A DNA stretch of 64,000 nt, taken from positions 96,285 to 160,284 of the forward strand of contig JAWZYV010014436.1 in the NCBI GenBank assembly GCA_038373885.1, in the 5' to 3' direction. The position numbers and the translations under genes were made by a program. Origin of the DNA: Cheiracanthium punctorium (Eukaryota; Arthropoda; Arachnida; Araneae; Cheiracanthiidae). Of this stretch, positions 47,839 to 59,800 are shown piece after piece (the stretch's first letter is position 1; each line of letters opens with the position of its first letter). The notes below the pieces were generated by a model, which saw only the letters and a program-made list of their open reading frames with translations, searched no databases and had not been told where the DNA came from.

Positions 47839-50800
47839 TGAGTAGAAAAATTTAAAGTGTACTAAATGAAAATTATACTGAACAACTTACTTTTGTGTAA
47901 ACTTAATATTAAAAATATTCTGCATTCTTAGGGTTAGTTAAGTTAAGCAAACTTAAAATTCCAGACTGCTTTATGGACGGTAGAATTCAGTGTCTAATAC
48001 AAAACAGTTAAGTTCATTACAATTCTAATCACTTTACATTTGTGAGGGAGAAGAAAAAAAAACTGAATCGGGTAAAATATTTAGCTAATGCTCCATCGCA
48101 CAAATCCTTCATAGAGTCAGACTTCATAACTGAATAACTTTTAGGATGTAGAAATTTAATGTACAAATTAAAATCTCCAAAATTATTTTGTCACGAAAGT
48201 TGTGAATTTTTGCTTTCTGGCACATAAAAACGTGCATCTTTTAAGAGCTTTATTACTTAAAATAGCCCTTTGAGAGTAAAACTATACGAAACACTAGCTT
48301 CAAGTTACCTTTTAATGAAACAAAAAAATTTCATAAGCCAAAAGCTTTGAAAAGATTTTTTTTTTTTCAGCTATTATTGTATTAAGATTAAACTACTTTC
48401 AGAGAACCCAGAAGAACTTACTTTTCCTCAAAAAGAGCGAAGTCTCCAAGTAGATCTGCCAGGCGTACTCCGCTACGACTGGCCTAAGAACAAGAGGTTA
48501 AGAGGACAAAAATGTTATTCATGGCACTAAGTGCCCAAACAAAAAATTATGCCTCAAAAATCCCAAGCGACACAGAATTTTATGTAAAAATGGGAGACTA
48601 ACTTACCTTACATGAATAGGTGGGGCCGATTCCCTTTTTTGTAGTACCTATACTGCAATAGAAAGAAAAAAATGTACATCAGAAACAATAAGTTTTATAA
48701 ATTACAATAATGTGCAAATAAATCCAGACTTTTTGAAAGTGAATGAAGGCTGTGAGCAAAATGAGTTTACAAATTATTAAAGGAGGACAAACATAATACC
48801 AATAATGGTAGCGATTACAAGAATTATTTTCCTTATTAAAATATTTTTTTTCTTCAATTACAATAAAGAGATTAAACTATATATCAACTTCAATGAAATG
48901 GTCTTTCTCATTTCGAACAATTTAAAAAAAAAATATGAATAATAATCATGAAATATTCCAATTCACAATGGCAGAATCGAAAAAGACAGAACTGGAATTT
49001 CAAAAGATTAAGAAAAGCCATACTTTAAAAAAAAAATTCTGAGAATTTAGACAGCAACAGAATAATTCAAGAAAAAAAGTAAAAGTAGGATGAATACTAC
49101 AACAAAATTTAAGAGTCCTAGATGTATGACAATTTCAGCATTTCAGCTAAAGACATCATGAAAGCTTAACACAAGATAAATTTGAAATTTCTGGCTGATC
49201 TATACAATAGGACATTACAGCAAAAATAAGAAAATCAGAAGTGAGGGAAAAAATATATTGAAACATTGTACAAATTGTTTTAGCCAAGTTATTTCATTAC
49301 AATTCTTTATTTTTCCTAAAAACTACATAATTGTAAAATTGGAGTTATCAGTTAATCCTGCAATATTATAAATTATTTTTTTAGATTACATTTTTGCAGA
49401 CTTAAGTTACATAGTAAGGAGACAAGTTTAACTTTTAAAAGAAACATTCGAAATTTTATGTTACTTTAATGAAGTAATGAAAGATTTAGTTAAGATATGA
49501 TGCATTCGCAAATCAACCTTTTACATAAATATGCCTTAAAAATTTCATAATGAAAAACTGATTTTTTTTTTCTAAATACAAAAGAAAATGAAACAGTTTA
49601 AGAGGAGAATTATATGCATTTGAAGGTAAAAGCATAGATTTAAAACAAAATTAAGAATCAATTGTTTATTGTGCAAGTATGAATAAGAATAATAAAAGTT
49701 TCAAAAATTCATTTGCTGTTTCAGAAGAAATAAATTGCAAAATGAGTAAAACTAAAATTGGTCATTCATATTGATAATGATACAAGTAAGTATAGTTTAA
49801 ATAAAACAGCAAAAAAATGTTTAGTAAAATTAAGTTAAAATATTCACAACATTATATCTGAAAGAAAAAGCTGAAACTACAAATTTAATCTAGATACAGC
49901 CAAAATATAGTAAATAGATAAAGATAATTTGAATACTACTGTCCAAGTTATTTGCACATCATTGCACAGACATTTAAATCTTACAAGAGCATGTTTAACA
50001 CTGCTAAGCTCTTTAATATTAACCACATAACCACATCGTTCTCTCTAGCTGGAACGGACAGGGAAAATGCAAAATTTTATCAAATCAAAGCATACATAAA
50101 TCAAGAAATGGATATGACTAAGAAAATCAAAGCTAAACCTTCAACCTGCACAAGGATAGACCATAAAAATGATTAAAATTCATTACCTGTTTTACAGAGG
50201 CCTGAAACTTGTTTTCACTTACAAGAGCACTTTGCTTCCATTTTCCACAACCTACTGGCCTATATGATGTCAATGGGTGTATAACTCCTAAATTTTGTAC
50301 CAAGTGAGTGGCATGTGGTTAATATGTAAGTGATTAACTCTAACAAAATAATCAACATTAAAAAGAATATGAAAATGTTGTTTTAAAAACTAAACACTGT
50401 AATAAAACAAAGTGTTATAGGCCAGCAAATTAAAAGCGAAATTTATATAAAGTACCAAGGCCTGCAAAAGGGAAAATGCACACGATCTTTTTTTGCTTTA
50501 TATAGATATAAAGCACTTGTTTTAAAATTTGCTCAATTTTTTTTTATACATACTTTTTGTTTTGGGGTGGGGAAGGGTTAAGAGGAAAGAGTTTGGAATA
50601 AAGATTCTTACTTAATCCTTTGTACTCAAGAGATCTCTAAATAGCAGTTTGTAAGTAAGTACTAAATAAAACATAGCATTCAGATTTTTAAAAAAAATCT
50701 ATTTACTAATTTCTTTGTCACTGCAATAATTAAGAGACATAACAATAACAACATTATGACCACTGACAGAAACTCTTTATGATCAATTTACAAGATGAGG

Positions 50801-53800
50801 AACACCAATCTAGAACACTATGCATTCTGATGAAGTATAAGAGTAGAAAAGCAAATGATAGTATTCTTAAGTCTAAGTAGTGGTTGTAAGGTAACAAAAT
50901 TTTATTGCTGGTCTCACAGTACAAAACAGTTAAGAAATTATGTTGGGAGAAACTCACACTTGCTGAGTGTAGAGAGAAAGAAAAATGATCACAGCTCAGG
51001 GGAAATACCAAGATTAAAACACTGAAAAATTAAAGTGCACATAATTTGGAATAGAAAATTCAAATTACTGACAAACTTGTTTAATTTCAAAATCAGATTC
51101 ACTAACAGTGACAATTCCTTAAAAAACATGATTTGACCACAACACAGAAGTTTAAAAAGATGGATGAACAAATAAAATAAAAACAGAATTTGATAAGTGT
51201 AAAAAATTCTCAAAGAGATCCAGTGTAATCATTTTAGGCTTTACCTTATTCAAGGTAAAAAGCTACATTTGAAGATCTTGAATTTTGTCTCATTTAACTA
51301 TCATAAAATTACAAATCATTAATTATGACAAGTTTTGCTTTAACAGACTAGAATATATGGATAGAGTACTTAAATATAAGGGCTTACTAATCAAGACAAT
51401 TTGGTAGGCATAAACATACAAGATCAACTACTTTTATCTTTCATTTGTACAGAGAGACAGATGGAAGAGAATTAGAAACTTTGAATTTTGTAAATAACAA
51501 ATAACACTAGTGTACAGTTCTTTCTTGCAAAACAATGTATAAACTCACCTATATAAACCAAATTTTAAGTATTTTTTAAATCAACTAAAAATGTTATTTT
51601 TTAATACAACACTGCTAGGTCCTTCCACATCAAATCAAACAATAATGAAAGAAGTTCACCTCATTTCAGATTTTCTTCAAATTTTGTGTAGATAATTTAC
51701 AGGATAGGATAATCAAAAATCTCAATTTTGAAGGTTCTATGATAATTACCAAAAAATTATTATAATTTAAAAATTTTCTGCAAGATACTCCATTTTTTTC
51801 TGAATTTCTTGAATAAATCCTTACATAAATCTATTATAATATAAATCTGAAACCTCAAACAGTGAAAATCAGTCTGCATAATCAAGACTTTTTAAGGTAT
51901 TGGGGGTGGGGGAAGCTTAGATTTTAATCATATGAAAGTTTAATTTTTTCTCTCACTTCTGTGCAGAAAGCCAAAATGAAAATTTTTTAGGATGCAGTGG
52001 TATACTGTCTTAACATAAAAATTTACGATATGTTTCTGATCAAACATGTTGAAAAAGATTGATGTTTTTTAGCAAATGCAATGCCAGAGTAGGCAAAAAT
52101 CAGAAGATTTTATTTTAAAAGTCTGTAGACTTGTTTTCGATGACAAAAAATAAAATAATCGGGGATGTACCAGCAGAAACTATACATTTTGGAGAGAAAA
52201 AAAGCATGTTTTATGCAATTTGGTGTTGGAAAAATATTTTTAGGGGACTAAAGAATTAATTTTGGGTAATGTGTTCTATTAATAACTTATAAAAAATCTG
52301 GTAATTTGAAAAATAGCAATTCATTATTATTCTTAAGACATAGGAGTATTAAACAAAACAATGCCAAACATAAAATAATTATTTTTAAAAGCAATGGCTA
52401 AAGATTGAAATTTGAATGCTTTAGAACATTAAGCTGCACTTTTCCTATTGCACATTTGTTGGAGAAGCCCGAATTTTTTTATGTCACATAGGCATGGCTT
52501 TCTGGCAATAGTTTGATTGCAGGAAATTAAATGCTGAGGAGGCTTGCCATGACGGAAAAGATGATTTCAAATTTGGAAAATCACATTTTTTATGTGACGA
52601 ATGATAAAAATCAGGAGACATGTATCCAAAATCGGGTTGGCGAGAGATCAATGAAACAATGGGAGTCTCCTGCCAAAATCAAGAGAGAGTTGGCAACTCG
52701 GCAATGCTCATGCAAAAACCATAAGATATGCAAATTTTGATTAGATTTTTGGAATCCACTAAAAAAGTTACCCCTATAAAAAAAATTTCACTTCAGTGAC
52801 TTCTACAGGTGAGGAGTTATTTATGAAATTAAGAAAAAATGGCTCATCGTGTGAGGAAATTTAAAATTATAATTAAATGAATTTCTCAGTAATTATCATA
52901 TAGCCTTCAAAGCTGAGATTTGGGATCATCTTAGTCTATAAATCATCTATATAAAATTTGAGGAAAATCTATTACTATATTAACATAAATATAATGAAAT
53001 ATTTTTTTTTTGTGTCTGTTCAATTCCAGTTAAAAACCTGATTCATGCTAAATTCAAGGTCTAAATATAGAATTTTTCTAATTATTTTGGTGAAAAATTT
53101 CAGGCTCGCATTATATTTGGGCAAATACAGTAGTGTGGTGAACTGCACTGTTTGATCTGGCATGGAATGACCTGCATCAAGCCGCACACCAGAAATATTA
53201 CAAAAAGTATCACAGTAAAAAGTGACTTAACTATACAATGAAAACTAAAAATACCTTTTTTTCCCTTTCTCTTGTTCTTGTAAGCCATCAACTGCTTGAT
53301 GAAAATCGAAAACTATAATAGATAAAACATTCATTAAGATATATCCAGTATACTTTTGTTGCACATAACATTAAAGCTGTGTAAGAAATAATGAAACCTT
53401 TAAACTTTTTGAAAAATCCAATAATGCTAAAGAATTTAGTAATTTTAGAATGCCTCTACAATAGAGCTGAAGCAAACCGCATGTATTCGGTACTAAGATA
53501 CGGATAATCACTCAGACTCGAAGTAACGAATTGTTACTTTTCGGTTGATATCGTTACTCGATCCGAAGATGTTTCGGATCGAGCAGCTTCGAACTTCGAA
53601 TACAGACTGCCAGGCGAGGCGTTATTTGTTACTGGGGTTACTGGATATCGGATCGCGGTTTCAATGGGGAAAATGACTTTCGAGTTTGCATTTCGGATCG
53701 ACCAGGTTCGAACTTCGAACGGGAGAAAATGAATTTCGGTATTTGAGTAATAGTATGTTCCTTTCCGTTACTAGATACCGGAAGTATTATGGATTCTCGC

Positions 53801-56800
53801 TGTTGGGAGGGAAAAATCAGTTTCGGTATTTGAGGAGTAGTATGTTCTGGTTGCAATTCGTTTGTGCCGCGCCGAATGGAATCGTTTTGATGAGGTTTGG
53901 AAGAATCCGTATGTTTCGTTACAGTTATGGAGATGGAATAGTATCTGCTGCTCTATTGATATGGGTCGTACAATGGGGGGATACGATCCGGTGTATAGTA
54001 TGTTATTATGCGCAGTTGAACTCTTTTTTTGCGGGGGGGGGGGGGGAGGAGGGGGTGTTCTTATAATTGTAGAGGAGCAATACATATAAGAGAAGCACGT
54101 TAGTAAGGGGTGCTAATTTCGGGCTTTCTAACATTTTAGTACTAAATAGTGGTGCAATCAGAATTCTTTCTTTCAGGGTGGTTCCGAAGCAGGATTGCGA
54201 ACTTAACTTTTTCTTTTTTTTAGCTAGAATCGAAATATGAGTAATAAATAACAAATTATTTAAATACACCTTTAAAAAAATATTTTTTTATAAAGTAAAC
54301 GAATTCACACATTTTTATTATTTAAAATATTATTTGGAACTAAAAAAAATATTTAGCATGGAAACCTAAACACATTTTTTTAAGTAATTGTTTAAAAAAT
54401 ATATAAAAAATTGGGAGCTACCCGGGATTTCTATGCCCACTCCTGCGTAAGCCACTGGTATTAAAATAATTCAATAAAGTTCAGTATGTTTCTAAAATGT
54501 CGGCGTTTAGGGGGCCATCTGCCCTATTTTATGGTACATTTTATTCCATGAACTCATGGAATACGCATAGTCCGGTGCAACCATTCTTTCTGTATGAAAG
54601 GAGTGATAATCTTTGTTTAAAGAATGCTCTCATATATGCACCCACAGAAGGGGCTAACCCTTTCATCCCAAAAGTGCAGAAATAGAACTGGAAATATCTT
54701 AAAAATAGATAATTCTCACTGAATTAAACAATTTTAATTTAAAATATGGTAATTTTTAATTTACTTCGAAAAATCGTCCAGCAAAAGAAGTTTTTTGATA
54801 TAAAATATGAACTCACAAATAATAAAGATATTATGCTTGTAGAGACGCAAAGTAGTTGATATCATACTGAGATCCCCTGCCCTGTGAATTTAATATATAT
54901 GGCCCAATCCCTGGATCTCAGTATTCGAGAACCCGCTCCCAGAAAACATATAAGAGATATTAATTGTAGAGGAGCAATACATATAAGAGAAGCACGTTAG
55001 TAAGGGGTGCTAATTTCGGGCTTTCTAACATTTTAGTACTAAATAGTGGTGCAATCAGAATTCTTTCTTTCAGGGTGGTTCCGAAGCAGGATTGCGAACT
55101 TAACTTTTTCTTTTTTTTAGCTAGAATCGAAATATGAGTAATAAATAACAAATTATTTAAATACACCTTTAAAAAAATATTTTTTTATAAAGTAAACGAA
55201 TTCACACATTTTTATTATTTAAAATATTATTTGGAACTAAAAAAAATATTTAGCATGGAAACCTAAACACATTTTTTTAAGTAATTGTTTAAAAAATATA
55301 TAAAAAATTGGGAGCTACCCGGGATTTCTATGCCCACTCCTGCGTAAGCCACTGGTATTAAAATAATTCAATAAAGTTCAGTATGTTTCTAAAATGTCGG
55401 CGTTTAGGGGGCCATCTGCCCTATTTTATGGTACATTTTATTCCATGAACTCATGGAATACGCATAGTCCGGTGCAACCATTCTTTCTGTATGAAAGGAG
55501 TGATAATCTTTGTTTAAAGAATGCTCTCATATATGCACCCACAGAAGGGGCTAACCCTTTCATCCCAAAAGTGCAGAAATAGAACTGGAAATATCTTAAA
55601 AATAGATAATTCTCACTGAATTAAACAATTTTAATTTAAAATATGGTAATTTTTAATTTACTTCGAAAAATCGTCCAGCAAAAGAAGTTTTTTGATATAA
55701 AATATGAACTCACAAATAATAAAGATATTATGCTTGTAGAGACGCAAAGTAGTTGATATCATACTGAGATCCCCTGCCCTGTGAATTTAATATATATGGC
55801 CCAATCCCTGGATCTCAGTATTCGAGAACCCGCTCCCAGAAAAAAACACGAGTCACAAGCTTTCCTTTACACTTTTTATGAAAAGAGTGAACAGGTTAAA
55901 CCAGCGTTCAGAATTTAAAAAAGGGGGGGTTGAGAAAAAAAAGAATGGCATATGTCTTTGGAAGATTTCTATGTGTACTCAGTAATTCGTATAATTTAGC
56001 ATTGTATAAAACCATAAATGTGTATAAAAACAATCTGTAAGTCAGAGAAAATAAGCTCTAAATACAACTTTGTACAACTTCGCTAAAAAAAATTCTTTTG
56101 GGTTAGGTTTTGTTATGGGTTTATGTATGGGCGGCATATACCCATAACAACACTGTCCCGGATGTGTTGTTATGGGGCACATATAACACCCTATTACCGA
56201 TTCTATTAGTAGTAACGAAAGTAACGAGTAACGAATACTTAGTAACGAATAGCGAACATCTAAGTAACAAATACATACGGATACTCATTTTGTCGTTACT
56301 TTTACAGCTCTACTCTACAAGCTGTACCATGCCCTTTTACAAAGTGTCAATCCGTGAAGAGTTACTGCTACCTCGTGTAAAGAATGTCCAGCTATGAAGG
56401 AGTAATTCAAATCCAGAAAGGGGGTATGGGTAGTAAGATGAGCACAGCTAATTGTGCTGGGGTACAATTTAAAGTGAAGAAAAGGAATTTTTAAGTATTA
56501 AATTCTCATTATTAATTCAATTTTATTGAAAACAAAGATTGCTTATTTATGGATACTGTTTTCCTTTGATTCCGAAACTGTCTACTACTGTAAATATTGC
56601 CTCTGCTTTGTATCTTGACTACTATTTTGACAGGACTCATTCAGTTAAGCATACCGATGGACGCATGCCCCAAATTTGGGGTACAGTATGAAAGATAAAG
56701 TATTTTAATATACAGTTTCGTTGCATTTGTTGTTTGCATTTTTTTTTTTAAGCTGCATGAAAAATGCCAGGTTTACTGTTAATAAAAGTACACTTTGAAG

Positions 56801-59800
56801 AAGCAGTATTCATTCTTTCATGAGTTGGTTTGTTCTTAACACTGTTCAAAAGTTCTGTAAAGTTTTTAAAAAGAAGAGCCTTCAGGAAAGAAAGGTGAAA
56901 AAACAAAGCCAGAAAAGACTCTGGCTGCTATAGTTAAGACTCAATATTTACCTATGTGAGCTCTGTCAGAAACTAACAATCTTCCTTCACAGTTAGCTAA
57001 TCCTTTTTCTTCATTATGTTTAATTTCCTCAAAAAACTGAGGCACGTTTATTACAACACCATTACCTGTAATAGATAGAAGTTTATAGAAAAGTAAACAG
57101 ATGATGAAAAATAAAGCTGCACAGGACTAAAATTGGATGACTATAAATCATAATTAACAGTAGACATTATATAAACATCAACAAAACCTAAACAAACAAA
57201 TATACAAGGGGTGATCAAATGAAAAGGTACGAAACAACACGGTGGGTACAAATGTAGACTTTGTTCAAAATATACATTATAGGCCTGAGCACAACAATCC
57301 CACTGATGAACAAGCCGCAGGATTCCTTGTTCTGAGAATTCCTGTGGTCGTGACGAGACCCAGTCCGTCACAGCGTCCTTGAGTAAGTCGTTCGAGTTGA
57401 AGCGCTTCCCTTTCAGGTGTTTCTTCAGTGGACCCAACACATGGAAATCGCAGGGCGACATGTCCGGACTGTAGGGCGGATGATGAAGCCGTTCCCACTT
57501 GGCCAGTTCCTTGGAGAAAAATGGACACTCCATTTTCTCATTGACTTGTACATACAGCCTTCCATGTATACGGTCCTCATCCAGCAATGAATAGTGGCCG
57601 GTTTAACACCTTCCAGTGTCAGAAATCGGATAACGCCTCAATGTCCCTCAGTCGTCGAATTTTGCAATGTGAACGCCATCCTGTCTTCACAACACACTGC
57701 CCCATCAATTGGATGTAGGATGTGCTTTTTACAAGAGCTTCTCCTCTGTCCTGCAGACCCCTGCATGTTCCTATCCACACCAAAGGCTCCAATCGCATTG
57801 TCTCACTGCATAGTCAAATATGTTAACGGTTAGGTTGTTACGTCGTTTCTTACCTTTTCATTGTATCAACCCTAGTATTAATAAAATTAGTAAACATTAA
57901 CTACATATGTATTATCTAATAACACATTCTTTAAGCAAAACAAAGAATTATATATGGGAGAAATTACTGTCATGCATTAAAAAATATTCTTTGCCCTCTG
58001 AACTGTATAATGTACAGACAGATTTTTAAATACTTTTATACATTGTTTGCTAGAGTTATTAAGGCCACATTCAAATGAAATGCTTTTCTCTCTTATCTCC
58101 CTTTCATCCACAAATTTACAGAGCTTATTCTATGTTCTAAGCCAAATGGAACATTGCAAACAGAAATTATGGAAATCAAATGACTAGAATTGTGGCAGCT
58201 ATTTGTCGCTGCAAGAAGCTGGTTTTTCCTATAAGTAACATGGCAGGTTATCTCTCAGTAGCAAATCAGCGATGATTATAACAAATCAGAAAAAAGTGCC
58301 CCAAAAAACTTCAAAATAGAAACCTCCTTGAAAATGGAAGAAATAACCTTTGCTTTAGATCATTAATTTTAATGTTTTATCACAAATGTGTAATAATGAT
58401 CATACTTGTTTGCCAAATTTGAACAAAATGAATGCAGAACATTTTCAACTGTTAAGCCCATATCACAACTTCCCAATCTTCGATTCAGGCAACTCTTTCG
58501 TTCAACAATTTTCCACAACAGTTGGGTGAAGCCTTGTGCAATATGTATGTTCAACATCCGCAACTTTTCCCAGCCGGTCCAGGAAAAATTGAACATTTCA
58601 TTCAGACCAATCACAGGCAAGGAAATAGAGAGGCTGCAGTGACATAACAGATTTGCTCATTCACTTTTCCAGTCAAGCCAGTTGAGTGAAATACTCTAAC
58701 AAAGTAGTTGATTGAATTTAAGACTGAACACAGGAGAAGGTGTGATATGGGCTTAAGAGGTTAGTTGCAGAACTCTGGATATAATTTTGCTCCTGGGATT
58801 ATACCATCCAAAGTAATGAGTAAAATAATACAGCTGAATATTAAATTTTTAACAAGAGAATCACAGTTGAAAATTGTGATAAAAAGGATATCAAGTATAA
58901 ATACTTTGTTTTTTACAGCCACGTATGTCAATTGTGGCACTGTGGATTAGTATTTGCCTAGCAGCAGATAGGTGCAAGGTTTAAAGCCCATTATGGGCAT
59001 GCTTTTTCAATCTTGCAGATAAATTGTAATGCTCAAAAATGTAGATAAATGGTAAATATAAAAATTATTGGTACAAAACCGTTTAGAATTGTATCTATTA
59101 CCTATATAAAACTGCAATTCATTTAAAGTAAAATATTACAAATAAATAGATGATGAATGACAACTTATTTATCGACCAGGGAAATAAAATTTAAGCTCCC
59201 CCCCCCACCCCCTCTTTTTTCAAACAGATGGATTTTCATCATCAATTATTCAAAAGTGGGAGTCTTCCATCAAAATTCAGTAGAGTTGGCAGGTCTGAAA
59301 TATGTATCAAGTTTATTAAACTCATACAGACAGTAGTGAAAAATATATCTTCCATTATACAAATATTTAGTTCAATTTCAGTGATGGCAAAATTTATCAC
59401 TAAAAACGTAATTAACAGAAAATACAGGAAAGAATGCATAAGCACATAAAAACTTAAGAGTTGCACTGAAAAAATTTTGCACATTATATTGGTTAACACT
59501 ACTAATATCGATGATATTAGATATTTTAATCAACAATCATTGATTACTTTCAGTTGCATCGTGGTCAGCATTTGCAGACTCTCAACTTGCTACGCATGGA
59601 TCTGAATACCGAGTGCTTTCTCCTGTTCAAACGTAGACCTTTCCACGTTATAGCAAATATGTCACAGTTTGCAAACGTTTTACTTGGAATAACTGTTAGC
59701 CTTTTAAGCAACAAGTGCCAATTTTGAACAGCTGACTGTATAATATCAAAACATTGGAAAATAGTTTCGACAAATTCTGGAACTTTTAAAACATCTACGC

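Larger units (their letters stand above)
53462..56312. mobile_element. 2.85 kb hAT-type non-autonomous element in ADSS intron
   Basis: The perfect 8-bp duplication CTCTACAA (53454-53461 and 56313-56320) flanks inverted TAGAGCTG ends. Sub-terminal GTAACGAA/TTCGTTAC motifs are repeated on both sides, as expected of hAT transposase-binding regions. A perfect 11-bp palindrome, CTCGATCCGAA/TTCGGATCGAG, lies at 53557-53583. No transposase frame is present. The interior is dominated by two 883-bp copies (54064-54946 and 54961-55843). Confidence 0.88.

Noticed and set aside
53686..54066. Open frame of 126 codons in the hAT element
   Set aside because: Low-complexity translation of repeat DNA and a G-run, with no domain and no resemblance to a transposase.
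54497..54685. 62-codon frame present identically twice (also 55394-55582)
   Set aside because: Its repetition is explained by the 883-bp duplication; no start context or family signature supports a gene.
57594..57833. Forward frame of 79 codons within the mariner element
   Set aside because: An antisense shadow of the N-terminal transposase sequence.
58978..59000. A functional tRNA gene at the box B match
   Set aside because: No cloverleaf with a paired acceptor stem can be drawn; a SINE head fits better.
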